DNA from: WTGA01 sp965214055
GTDB taxonomy: Bacteria; Pseudomonadota; Gammaproteobacteria; Arenicellales; Poriferihabitantaceae
Assembly: GCA_965214055.1 (NCBI GenBank)
Contig: OZ243931.1
Coordinates: 1,240,001 to 1,304,000, forward strand
Direction of reading: 5' to 3'
DNA: 64,000 bases
Positions 42,502 to 50,619 of the stretch are shown one piece after another. Numbering within the stretch: position 1 is the first letter of the stretch; each line of letters begins with the position of its first letter. A model generated the notes under the pieces. It had not been told where the DNA came from, did not search any database, and saw only the letters and a program-made list of their open reading frames with translations. The position numbers were made by a program, and so were the translations under genes.

Positions 42502-44158
42502 AGATAACCTCCTTGAAGGGAGCGGCCCCCACTCGCTCGAAGGTATCCGGAAAGGTTTCGTCGGGTCCGGATCTCAGTTTCAGGTAGTGTCGGATGATCA
42601 ATTCAACACACCCGGCGATGTCATCCCGGCTCACTGCAGGGCCCAGTCGTGTGCCCAGCTTGAGATTCTGGTCAGCGCGACCTCCGAGGGTGATCTGAAA
42701 CCACTGCTCGCCTTTTTTGTCCACACCGAGTATTCCGATATGTCCAATGTGGTGGTGGCCACAGGCATTCATGCATCCGGAAATCTTGATCTGGATATCC
42801 CCCAGTAATTTCAGTTCCAGCGGGTCCGTGAACCGGTTCTGGATCTCCATTGCGATTGGAATGGAGGTGGTGTTCGCCAGGCTGCAGAACTCCAGGCCCG
42901 GGCAACAGATGATATCCTGCACAGTCTGTATATTCGTATCCGACTGGCCGGATGCCCGAAGATCCTTCCAGAGGGAATACAGATGGTCTGCGTGAACCAG
43001 GGGCAATAACAGGTTCTGCCTGTGGGTGGTGCGTACACGGCCGCCGGAGTAACGGTCGGCCAGGCCGGCCAACACATCCATTTCATCCGCAGTAATGTCC
43101 CCCGGTGCTACATTTTCTTTTTTCAGGGAGATGAAAACAGAGCTGAACGACGCATACTTGGAAAGGCGGGTGTTTTGTATTTTCCAGTTTTCAAACGCAT
43201 CCCGGTCCGGCGCAGTGCTGCCAGCGCCTGCCGTGACGGGATGAATCCGGGGATGAAATGCCACATTCATCAATGGACTGGGAAACCGGGCCTTGATCTG
43301 TTCGATCCGGTCAGGAGTCAGGGTAAGGTCCCCGTCCCTGATTTCCTGGAACCGATCATTCACAGCCTGTCCAAATGCCTGGATTCCCATGCTGTTGACC
43401 AGAATTTTTATTCGGGCCTTGTACTTGTTGTCCCGTCGGCCGTTCAGGTTGTATACGCGCAGGATGGCTTCAAGATAGGACAACAGATGGTGTTTCGGGA
43501 GGAATTCGTGAAGCAGTTTTCCGATTACCGGGGTACGCCCCAGGCCGCCCCCTACGAACACCTGAAAACCGGTTTCCCGGGTATTCCGCACAAGCCTTAA
43601 CCCGATGTCGTGCGCCAGAATCGCGGCCCGGTCGTGTTCAGACCCGGTGACTGCAATTTTGAATTTCCGTGGAAGGTACAGAAATTCCGGGTGCACGGTG
43701 GCCCATTGCCGGATGATTTCACACCACGGGCGGGGGTCTTCGATTTCCGCTGCATCAATCCCCGCTAGGGGGTCAGAGGTGATGTTCCGGATACAGTTGC
43801 CACTGGTCTGTATGGCATGCATTTGCACCCGGGACAGGTCGGCGAGCAAATCCGGAACCTGTTCCAGTTTTAACCAGTTGAACTGTATGTTTTGCCGGGT
43901 CGTAATGTGCCCGTAACCCCGGTCGTATTGTCGTGCGACCCGGGCCAGCATTCGCAATTGCCTTGAATTCAGTTCTCCATAGGGAATGGCAACGCGCAGC
44001 ATGGGTGCATGCCGTTGGATGTAGAGGCCATTCATCAGCCGCAGGGGCCGGAACTGGTCTTCGGACAAATCGCCGTTCAGATAACGGTCGGTCTGGTTTC
44101 GAAATTGAACAACACGTTGATCAACTAGGTGTTGATCGGTTTGGGAATATTGATACAT
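42491..44158 (-). CDS. cysI: Siroheme-[4Fe-4S] sulfite reductase hemoprotein (CysI/Sir type)
   Basis: This 555-residue enzyme has two repeats of the nitrite/sulfite reductase fold. Cluster and siroheme cysteines are in CCPGLEFCSLAN and SGCMNACGHHHIGHIG. The substrate-binding Arg/Lys region includes YGHITTRQNIQFNW and TTHRQNLLLPLV. It reduces sulfite to sulfide for cysteine synthesis. There is no cysJ flavoprotein nearby, so the electron donor is probably ferredoxin or another partner. The ribosome site is ggagcg. Confidence 0.93.
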   Translation of the reverse strand: MYQYSQTDQHLVDQRVVQFRNQTDRYLNGDLSEDQFRPLRLMNGLYIQRHAPMLRVAIPYGELNSRQLRMLARVARQYDRGYGHITTRQNIQFNWLKLEQVPDLLADLSRVQMHAIQTSGNCIRNITSDPLAGIDAAEIEDPRPWCEIIRQWATVHPEFLYLPRKFKIAVTGSEHDRAAILAHDIGLRLVRNTRETGFQVFVGGGLGRTPVIGKLLHEFLPKHHLLSYLEAILRVYNLNGRRDNKYKARIKILVNSMGIQAFGQAVNDRFQEIRDGDLTLTPDRIEQIKARFPSPLMNVAFHPRIHPVTAGAGSTAPDRDAFENWKIQNTRLSKYASFSSVFISLKKENVAPGDITADEMDVLAGLADRYSGGRVRTTHRQNLLLPLVHADHLYSLWKDLRASGQSDTNIQTVQDIICCPGLEFCSLANTTSIPIAMEIQNRFTDPLELKLLGDIQIKISGCMNACGHHHIGHIGILGVDKKGEQWFQITLGGRADQNLKLGTRLGPAVSRDDIAGCVELIIRHYLKLRSGPDETFPDTFERVGAAPFKEVIYGK

Positions 44159-44580
44159 CTTGCAGCGCTCCGATAGTGAAATAAAAGCCCAGGAACTGGG
44201 ACCTGAATCGGGTTTCGGGGAGCGTCAGATGTAAATTCGGGGACTTAAAATCTATTGAACACGCAAAATGGACAAGCCGGCGCTCCCCGTTGTACAGCAA
44301 CAACAGGCTCGCATAGACTCGGTAGAGGGAATCAGATTGGCTACAATCAAGTTCATGGGCCGAGTGTATCTCTATGAATCTCTCCCGGCAAGCAATATTT
44401 TTATTATTTCAGGGTCTGTGCAGGGATGCCGGGAGGAGGTTGCCGCAGCCTGCCCTCCCCGGTCCTCAACCTTTGTCGACGGGTTTGTGAAGGACCGCTT
44501 CCCAAGGTGTGCAAAACCAGGTTCCGGTCGTATTCAGCCCCGGAGTGGCAGGCAACAGAATGTTCTGGGGCAAGGAGTCA
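44159..44580. other. Intergenic stretch between aroE and cysI
   Basis: About 420 bases between the aroE stop and the cysI start on the minus strand. It presumably holds the cysI promoter, but no pair of hexamers is convincing. No RNA gene or repeat was recognised. Confidence 0.5.
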
Positions 44581-45465
44581 TCAGCGTGGGTTGCCCGGGG
44601 CCGGAGGGACGTCATACTCCTTTCTGATGGCATGGATCACGGACCGGCTGTCCGGGCGTTGCCGGTGCCAGATACAAAAGGATTCCGCGGCCTGTTCCAC
44701 CAACATCCCGAGGCCATCGTGGGCATGCGCAGCTCCGTTTGACAGCCCCCATTTCATGAACACCGTAGGCTGGTCCGCATACATCATATCGTAGACGGTG
44801 GTTTGGGCGCCGAGGCATTGCCGGTCAATTCCCGGCAGTGTGCCATCCAGGCTGGCAGCCGTCCCATTGATGACCAGGTCGAATTCATCGTTGGGAACAC
44901 GGTTCAGCCCCATCCCTTCCACCCTGTGATCAAATCGTTCGCTTAAACGGACCGCCTTGTCCGCGGTGCGATTGGCAATCACCACCCGTTCCGGGCTGCA
45001 TTCATACAGGGACCCCAGCACGCCGCGGACGGCACCCCCCGCACCAATCAGCAAAATGGATTTGTTCTGGATGCTGAACCCAAGGTTGTTTTGCAGGTCG
45101 GCAACCAGACCCGGACCATCCGTGTTGTCTCCAAAGGTGGTTCCATCGCCATTGAATTGCAGCGTATTGACGGATTCAGCGTGTTGTGCACGGGGGCTGA
45201 TCCGGTTTTTCCCCATCCGGCACAGTTGCCAGGCCTCAACCTTGAATGGCACGGTAATATTCAGGCCTGCCCCGCCATTTGCAGAAAAATGGCTGACGGC
45301 CTGCTTGAACCCCCCCACATCGACCTGTATCCGGTCATATTGAATCGCTATGCCGGTTTGCTGTGCAAACAGTTGGTGGATCCGGGGAGATTTGCTGTGC
45401 GCCACCGGGTTTCCCATCACGGCATAGCCCGCCGGCCTGGCCTTGAAATCAAATATATCGCTCAT
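44581..45465 (-). CDS. aroE: Shikimate dehydrogenase
   Basis: This 294-residue NADP enzyme reduces 3-dehydroshikimate. Substrate site residues are in MGNPVAHSKSPRIHQLFAQQTG, catalytic Lys and Asp in LNITVPFKVEAW and TFGDNTDGPGLVADL, and the NADP motif is LLIGAGGAVRGVLG followed by IANRTADKA. It is about 20 residues longer than the E. coli protein at the C-terminus. A thiamine-pyrophosphokinase-like gene precedes it by 30 bases. Confidence 0.94.
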   Translation of the reverse strand: MSDIFDFKARPAGYAVMGNPVAHSKSPRIHQLFAQQTGIAIQYDRIQVDVGGFKQAVSHFSANGGAGLNITVPFKVEAWQLCRMGKNRISPRAQHAESVNTLQFNGDGTTFGDNTDGPGLVADLQNNLGFSIQNKSILLIGAGGAVRGVLGSLYECSPERVVIANRTADKAVRLSERFDHRVEGMGLNRVPNDEFDLVINGTAASLDGTLPGIDRQCLGAQTTVYDMMYADQPTVFMKWGLSNGAAHAHDGLGMLVEQAAESFCIWHRQRPDSRSVIHAIRKEYDVPPAPGNPR

Positions 45466-45495
45466 CGGGTACGGTTTCGTATGGATCGTTAGTGT

Positions 45496-46098
45496 TCAAA
45501 CGTCCTCAAAGAGGATAAAAAACGGGCCTTCGCTGCTCACATCGATGGTGCCGGTCCCGATATTGCTCAATCCCAGGGAAGAGAAGGGCTTGAATTCGGT
45601 CCCATCGACACAGGGGTACCGGCAGGCGCCAGTCATCCGGACGCGGGTGGTTTCAATCACTGCCAAACTGAACAGTCCGCTTCGGTGGAAGGCCCAGTCC
45701 CCCATGGTGTATCCGGTGATTTTCCCATCAAAATCGATAGACGTCGGGTGGGTTCTGGATTTCAGGAAGTGGTGGGTTTCTCCCAGGTTGAACATTTCAT
45801 GGTCCCTGCGGCCGCCGAGGAAACCGGTGGCAACAATGGTGTCATATTCCCGGGGAATGTGTTCGAGGGCGAACGCAAAGTCGGAAAAATCCTTTTCCGG
45901 GTTCAGGGGAACATCGATTTCCCCATCAAATGAATCGCCATCCCCCACCGAGAGGCCCTCTCCCTTAACCCGAAAGCAGGACCCGCCATCCACGAATATA
46001 ACCGGTTCAGGAATCTGCCCGGGCGGTTCAGCCAGGGGACCCACCAGCGTGACCGTTCCGGTGTGTTTGAATTTTTCCAGGTATTGAAATAGTCTCAT
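45496..46098 (-). CDS. Thiamine pyrophosphokinase-like protein
   Basis: This 200-residue protein carries the TPK pattern: VIFVDGGS, then GDGDS (52-56; GDFDS is usual), EKDFSD (68-73) and GFLGGRRDHEMFN (92-104). The C-terminal part with SLGLSN resembles the thiamine-binding domain. TPK makes thiamine diphosphate. The changed second motif residue and the unusual context (next to aroE) mean a related kinase of another substrate is possible. The ATG at 46098 was preferred to one nine codons upstream. Confidence 0.6.
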   Translation of the reverse strand: MRLFQYLEKFKHTGTVTLVGPLAEPPGQIPEPVIFVDGGSCFRVKGEGLSVGDGDSFDGEIDVPLNPEKDFSDFAFALEHIPREYDTIVATGFLGGRRDHEMFNLGETHHFLKSRTHPTSIDFDGKITGYTMGDWAFHRSGLFSLAVIETTRVRMTGACRYPCVDGTEFKPFSSLGLSNIGTGTIDVSSEGPFFILFEDV

Positions 46099-46305
46099 GC
46101 AGCACCGTTTCGCGGTGGAATTCAAAAAAATCTAAACCGAAACGCCGGCACCGACGCGCCGCCTGCCGATCTTCGCCACTCCTCCAACCATCCATCCAAA
46201 CCGCCGGACCAGGGGGTTCGGGGGAGTTGGAGGCCTGTCTGCCCCGCTTTGTCTTGCACGCTTTTTCTGTCCAATGGAATCGCAAAGGGGTCCGGACAAA
46301 TGCCT

Positions 46306-46956
46306 TTATGGGGCGCCAACTTTCCGGGAATCAAACAGTCTGCCCGAAGAGCGCCCCTTTTTCTTTTGCAGCTTTTTCACCACCCGGTACCCCAGCAGTA
46401 TCGTCAGAATCGAACCGTAGAGGAAGGGTTCGGTATCGTCAACCCGGGTAATCCACAGAAAATGGACCACACCGAGAATCCCGGCTACATAGACGGCTTT
46501 GTGCAATCGGGTCCAGGCGCGTCCCATCCGCTGCCGGACCGCCAGGGTTGAGGTGGAGGCAAGCGCAAGCAGGATCAAAAACCCACCGAAGCCGACGGTG
46601 ATGTATGGCCGTTCGATGATGTCTTCCAGCAGGAATCCGAAATCGAACGAAAGGTCAAACAAAAGATAGGTAAGAAAATGAAGCAACACGTAGAAGAAAC
46701 AGTACAGACCCACCAGGCGCCGGAACTGGATCATCCAGCCGGAACGGGTCACCCTGGCCAGGGGGGTGATGGCCAGGGTGACCAGGAGGATCCGAAGCGT
46801 CCATTGTCCACTGGTATGCGTAATGGACTCTACCGGATTGACCCCCAGCGAATGGGTGAAAAAGCCGATGAGCAGATACGCAAACGGGGCCAGCAGAAGA
46901 ATATGGACGATGGGTTTGTACACCCACCGGATTTTCCGGATGCCGGGAGAACGCAT
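46306..46956 (-). CDS. msrQ: Protein-methionine-sulfoxide reductase heme-binding subunit MsrQ
   Basis: This 216-residue membrane protein has six helices and the ferric-reductase-like His ligands, for example in LVGLYCFFYVLLHFLTYLLFDL and TRLHKAVYVAGILGVVHFLW. It passes electrons from quinols or flavin reductase to MsrP. Its ATG overlaps the msrP stop (TGATG). The longer frame upstream lies inside msrP and was not used. Confidence 0.95.
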   Translation of the reverse strand: MRSPGIRKIRWVYKPIVHILLLAPFAYLLIGFFTHSLGVNPVESITHTSGQWTLRILLVTLAITPLARVTRSGWMIQFRRLVGLYCFFYVLLHFLTYLLFDLSFDFGFLLEDIIERPYITVGFGGFLILLALASTSTLAVRQRMGRAWTRLHKAVYVAGILGVVHFLWITRVDDTEPFLYGSILTILLGYRVVKKLQKKKGRSSGRLFDSRKVGAP

Positions 46957-47927
46957 CAATAATTCTTTCGCAAATCCATGTCCCAATAGAGATCGGCAAC
47001 CTCTTCATATCCATTGAACATTAACGTATCCCGTTTGAACAGTTCTCCTACCCGGCGCTCCTTTTTCTGGCTCCAGCGGCGATGGGCAACCTCCGGATTC
47101 ACATTTGAGTAGAATCCATATTCCCTGGCATTGGCCATGTTCCAGCTTGTCGGGGGCTCATGTTCCGTAAATTCGATTTTGACAATGGATTTGATACTTT
47201 TGAAACCATATTTCCAGGGCACAACCAGCCTGAGCGGTGCGCCGTTCTGATTGGGCAACGGCTTTCCGTATAACCCCACGGCCATGAACGTAAGGGGATG
47301 CATAGCTTCGTCCATTCTCAGGCCCTCGCGGTATGGCCATTTCAGGATGGGACTATTCTGTCCGGGCAGGGGGTCTCGGACATCATAAACGGTTTCAAAC
47401 GCCACATACCTGGCGGCACTGGTGGGTTGATACTGCTTGATCAGGTCGGCCAGCGGGAAACCGACCCATGGAATCACCATGGACCAGGCTTCCACGCAGC
47501 GCAGCCGATAAATACGTTCTTCCAACCCTACGGGCTTCAACACATCTTCCAGGGCATAGGTCCCGGGTTTTTCACACTCGCCTTCAACGGAAACGGACCA
47601 GGGGTCGGTCACCAATGCTTCGGCTTTTTCGTGGGGGTCTTCCTTTCCAGTGCCAAGCTCATAAAAATTATTGTAATGGGTGATGTCTTCAAAGGAATTC
47701 AATTCGTCGTTTTCATCCAGAACGCGTGTGTTCGGGGCACCGGAAATGCGCTCCGCCAGACTGCTTACGGCGGCACTGGCCAGAACCGGGAAGTAGCTGG
47801 CCAGCGAAATGCCCGCACCGGTGGCAATGCCGGATCGAATGAACTGGCGCCGTTGCCGGTAAATTTTCTCATCGGTGACTTCATTCTCATTGATATCCGA
47901 GTTGCGGGTGGTTTTGATATGAACCAT
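46956..47927 (-). CDS. msrP: Protein-methionine-sulfoxide reductase catalytic subunit MsrP
   Basis: This 323-residue periplasmic molybdoenzyme has a Tat signal with twin Arg at 26-27 (RRQFIRSG) and the molybdenum-ligand Cys144 in YRLRCVEAWSMVIPWVG. The segment GAPLRLVVPWKYGFKSIKSIVKI is conserved. It repairs both methionine sulfoxide epimers in envelope proteins together with MsrQ. A Moco supply is therefore implied for this organism. Confidence 0.96.
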   Translation of the reverse strand: MVHIKTTRNSDINENEVTDEKIYRQRRQFIRSGIATGAGISLASYFPVLASAAVSSLAERISGAPNTRVLDENDELNSFEDITHYNNFYELGTGKEDPHEKAEALVTDPWSVSVEGECEKPGTYALEDVLKPVGLEERIYRLRCVEAWSMVIPWVGFPLADLIKQYQPTSAARYVAFETVYDVRDPLPGQNSPILKWPYREGLRMDEAMHPLTFMAVGLYGKPLPNQNGAPLRLVVPWKYGFKSIKSIVKIEFTEHEPPTSWNMANAREYGFYSNVNPEVAHRRWSQKKERRVGELFKRDTLMFNGYEEVADLYWDMDLRKNY

Positions 47928-48097
47928 ATTGAGCTCCTGTATATTTCAGTAATATCGTTGGTAACCGTGCATCAGGGGTAGCGCACGGGAATCCTGGCGA
48001 AGTTGACGGGGGTTACCCCGTTGACTTGTTCCAAATTTGTACACGTGGGCACATCCACGGCATCCGGTTTCCGGTTCGCACACACGCATCCCCGTCA

Positions 48098-48964
48098 TTA
48101 CGCCGTCCTCCCGTAGAAGCCGAGCCTCTCCTGTTCGCTGAACCTTTTTCCCTGAAATTCATAATAGGAAAACACGGCAATGATCCGGGCTCGATTTCCT
48201 TCAACCGGGGTCAGGCGATGGGCCGTGTTTCTGCCCCGGAAAATATTCAGGGTGCCCGGGGGAAAGGCCAGTCTGCACTTGCCGGGGTCACGGCCGGCAA
48301 GCAGCCGGGCCACCCCATCGTAATTGGGGTCCTGGTCGCTGCGCAAATCCGCACGGTATTCAAAATGACCCCCGGCCCGGGGGGATTGCAGCAACAGCGT
48401 TACGGTGAACTCTGACCGGTCAAAATGCCAGTTGAGCGCTTCGCCCTGTCGGTATGCCATGACGTTCACCCGGGCCAGGGGATCGTCCATGGTGAAAAGC
48501 CCGGATTTCCCCAGAATGCCGGCAAGAAAATGAACCAGGGGGGGATATTCATAAATCCGCGTCACAATGCAATGGCCCAGCTGGTCAGCGCAGACGGTAT
48601 GGTTGATGGTTTCGCTTTTCTTCAACGCGGGATGATTCCGGTCCACTTCCGGAACATCGTCCAGAAAATAGACATTGTGTTTCCGCCGGTGGGTAAAGGA
48701 TTCGCTGTCCATGATGGGCGCGATTTCATTCACCGCCGCCCGGCAGGCTTCGGGCTTGAGAAATCCATGCAGGCCAATATTGCCGGACCTCGACAATTCG
48801 TCCCTGCAATGTGCCTGCAGGGAATGAAAGGCATGGTTTTCCGGCCGATCCAACGGGAATTTTTCCAGGTTGACCAGATGGCGCATGGGGGTGGTGGCGG
48901 ATAACATGGGCCATAGTCTATCAGATATGGAGGCCCCCCCAACGTCTGGCCGTGGATTCGTCAT
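48098..48964 (-). CDS. 2-oxoglutarate/Fe(II) oxygenase-like protein
   Basis: This protein of up to 288 residues has a jelly-roll dioxygenase pattern. Iron ligands are visible as His180-x-Asp182 in LNWHFDRSEFTVTLLL and His249 in FRGRNTAHRLTPVEGNRARI; Arg258 or Arg260 could bind 2-oxoglutarate. The HxD form argues for a hydroxylase, not a halogenase of the BesD type (which has HxG). A second ATG at 48907 is an equally possible start. Substrate is unknown; it may act on a small molecule or amino acid. Confidence 0.72.
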   Translation of the reverse strand: MTNPRPDVGGASISDRLWPMLSATTPMRHLVNLEKFPLDRPENHAFHSLQAHCRDELSRSGNIGLHGFLKPEACRAAVNEIAPIMDSESFTHRRKHNVYFLDDVPEVDRNHPALKKSETINHTVCADQLGHCIVTRIYEYPPLVHFLAGILGKSGLFTMDDPLARVNVMAYRQGEALNWHFDRSEFTVTLLLQSPRAGGHFEYRADLRSDQDPNYDGVARLLAGRDPGKCRLAFPPGTLNIFRGRNTAHRLTPVEGNRARIIAVFSYYEFQGKRFSEQERLGFYGRTA

Positions 48965-49006
48965 GGGGAGATTTCCCGGGGCCGGGAAAAACCGTTCAAC
49001 CCCGGT

Positions 49007-50221
49007 CTAGATAACGGCTTTTTCCAGAAAGGGCTCGTTTTTCAAAATTCTTTCGTAACCCAGGGGCGACAGGTCCAGTGCCCTGAATTCGCCATAGGTG
49101 ACCAGTTCGCTGACACCCCGGCCCATGGCAGGGGATTGCTGAAAGCCGTGACCCGAAAACCCATTCACGAAGATAAAATTGGTTTTTTCAGGATGTGCAC
49201 CAATGATGGCATTCTGGTCGAGAACGTTGTAGGCATAATGCCCGACCCATGAATTGACCACTTTTATGGCTTCAAAAGCAGGAATCCGGGTCGCGATGGC
49301 AGGCCAGAGTTTTTCTTCCCAGATAGAATGGTCAAACTCAAAGTCATCAAATTCGACGGCCGGATCATTGTCCGGTGGACAACCGCACAGATAGTAGGCC
49401 CCATCGCTGCGCATATGCACTCCGGTGGGGTCGATGGTCAAAGGCAAATCCCTGTCCAGGGGGTTTTGCGCATCAAAGACAAAGGTGTATCGCTTTCTCG
49501 CTTCCACAGGCAGTTCAATTCCGGCCATTTTGGCGGTAACTGCGGCACGGGGGCCGGACGCGTTGACAATTTTGCCGGCAGAAATGACTTCTCCGGATTT
49601 CAGCGTAACACTGTCCACGTTCTCCCCGGCCCGGCCAATGCCGACCACTTTGTTGGTGATATATTCCACGCCATTTTGTCGGGCCTTTCTTTTCCACCAT
49701 TCAAACATGGTGTTGCCGTCAAAATAGCCCTCATTGTCGGTGTTGTGGCTTCCGAGCACGATATCGTCCAGATAATAAAAGGGATAGGCTTCGGCAATCT
49801 CTTCCGGCGTCATGATGCGGGTGTTTACACCGCAGGCCTGTTGCAGCGCCTGATTTTCCCGCAACACCTCCGCAAAATGCGGGCTGCCCGCCAGAAACAT
49901 ATACCCATAACTGTCCAGGGTAATGTCCGGAATGGTCTCGTCCCCTCCGAGCTTCTCCCGAAAACTGTTAATGAATTCGACGCCGAACTGGGAAATCCGC
50001 ACATTGATGGCGTTGGAAAACTGCTTTCGGATGCAGCTGTTGGTGGTTGCGGTGGATGTCCACTGGTAAGTAGGGTCTCGTTCAACCACCAATACTGTCC
50101 CGTTAAAATCCGGATTGGCAGACAGGAACCAGGCCGAAGCCGAGCCAATCACGGCACCGCCAATGATGACAACGTCATAGGATTTTCGCGTCGGGGATGC
50201 GGCGATAGCGGCTGGTTTCAT
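49007..50221 (-). CDS. FAD-dependent oxidoreductase of the DAO/FOXRED1 type
   Basis: This 404-residue protein has an FAD motif VVIIGGAVIGSASAWFLS near residue 18, and the C-terminal GFSGHGFQQSPAMGRGVSEL typical of D-amino-acid-oxidase-like and sarcosine/dimethylglycine oxidase relatives. The substrate is likely an N-alkyl or secondary amine, but this is inference. The ATG at 50221 begins MKPAAIAASP; the longer frame to 50320 looks non-coding. It is divergent from the homocysteine-methyltransferase fusion gene. Confidence 0.82.
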   Translation of the reverse strand: MKPAAIAASPTRKSYDVVIIGGAVIGSASAWFLSANPDFNGTVLVVERDPTYQWTSTATTNSCIRKQFSNAINVRISQFGVEFINSFREKLGGDETIPDITLDSYGYMFLAGSPHFAEVLRENQALQQACGVNTRIMTPEEIAEAYPFYYLDDIVLGSHNTDNEGYFDGNTMFEWWKRKARQNGVEYITNKVVGIGRAGENVDSVTLKSGEVISAGKIVNASGPRAAVTAKMAGIELPVEARKRYTFVFDAQNPLDRDLPLTIDPTGVHMRSDGAYYLCGCPPDNDPAVEFDDFEFDHSIWEEKLWPAIATRIPAFEAIKVVNSWVGHYAYNVLDQNAIIGAHPEKTNFIFVNGFSGHGFQQSPAMGRGVSELVTYGEFRALDLSPLGYERILKNEPFLEKAVI

Positions 50222-50619
50222 AGTTTGATCGTTGGTGATGATTCTTTTGGGAAGGGCCCCGGCTCTACTGCCCGGTGCCTGGGCAGCCCTTCTTCCGGCA
50301 CGGGTGGCCGGTATTGCCACCGGGTATGCCGCCCGCCTTCACATCGGCTTGAACAGGCGGCGGGCAAATCAGAAATAGGCCACTTTCCCGTCTTTTTACT
50401 TTGTCTTCTCCGTTACAATGTAGGTTGCGGTTGTTCTTTGTTTCCCCGGAAGTTGCCCATGCACGGCATCATTCGGCAGGAAATCGGGTCCCCGCTATCA
50501 CATCAGAGATATTCAACACAGTACGGTAATTATCTATGATTTTTACATACAAGACAAAGGACTTCGAACTCCTTTGTTGACGACAGAAATCACAAAGATC
50601 AAGCCATCCAAATCGCCCA
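50222..50619. promoter_or_regulatory. Divergent control region with promoter candidate
   Basis: About 400 bases separate two divergent genes. For the plus strand TATGAT (50535-50540) is a good -10, with TTCAAC 17 bases upstream as a poor -35. A 24-bp near-palindrome follows at 50554-50577. No gene was supported. Confidence 0.45.
50554..50577. promoter_or_regulatory. 24-bp near-perfect palindrome in the leader of the methyltransferase fusion
   Basis: Arms acaaagga and tcctttgt flank a ttcgaa core, with a single symmetric C-C mismatch on each side of it. It lies about 14 bases after the candidate -10 and 43 bases before the ATG. It could be an operator or an RNA hairpin. Confidence 0.6.

Noticed and set aside
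48098..48964. BesD-like amino acid halogenase
   Set aside because: Halogenases replace the iron-binding Asp by Gly; here His-Phe-Asp is intact, so a hydroxylase is expected.
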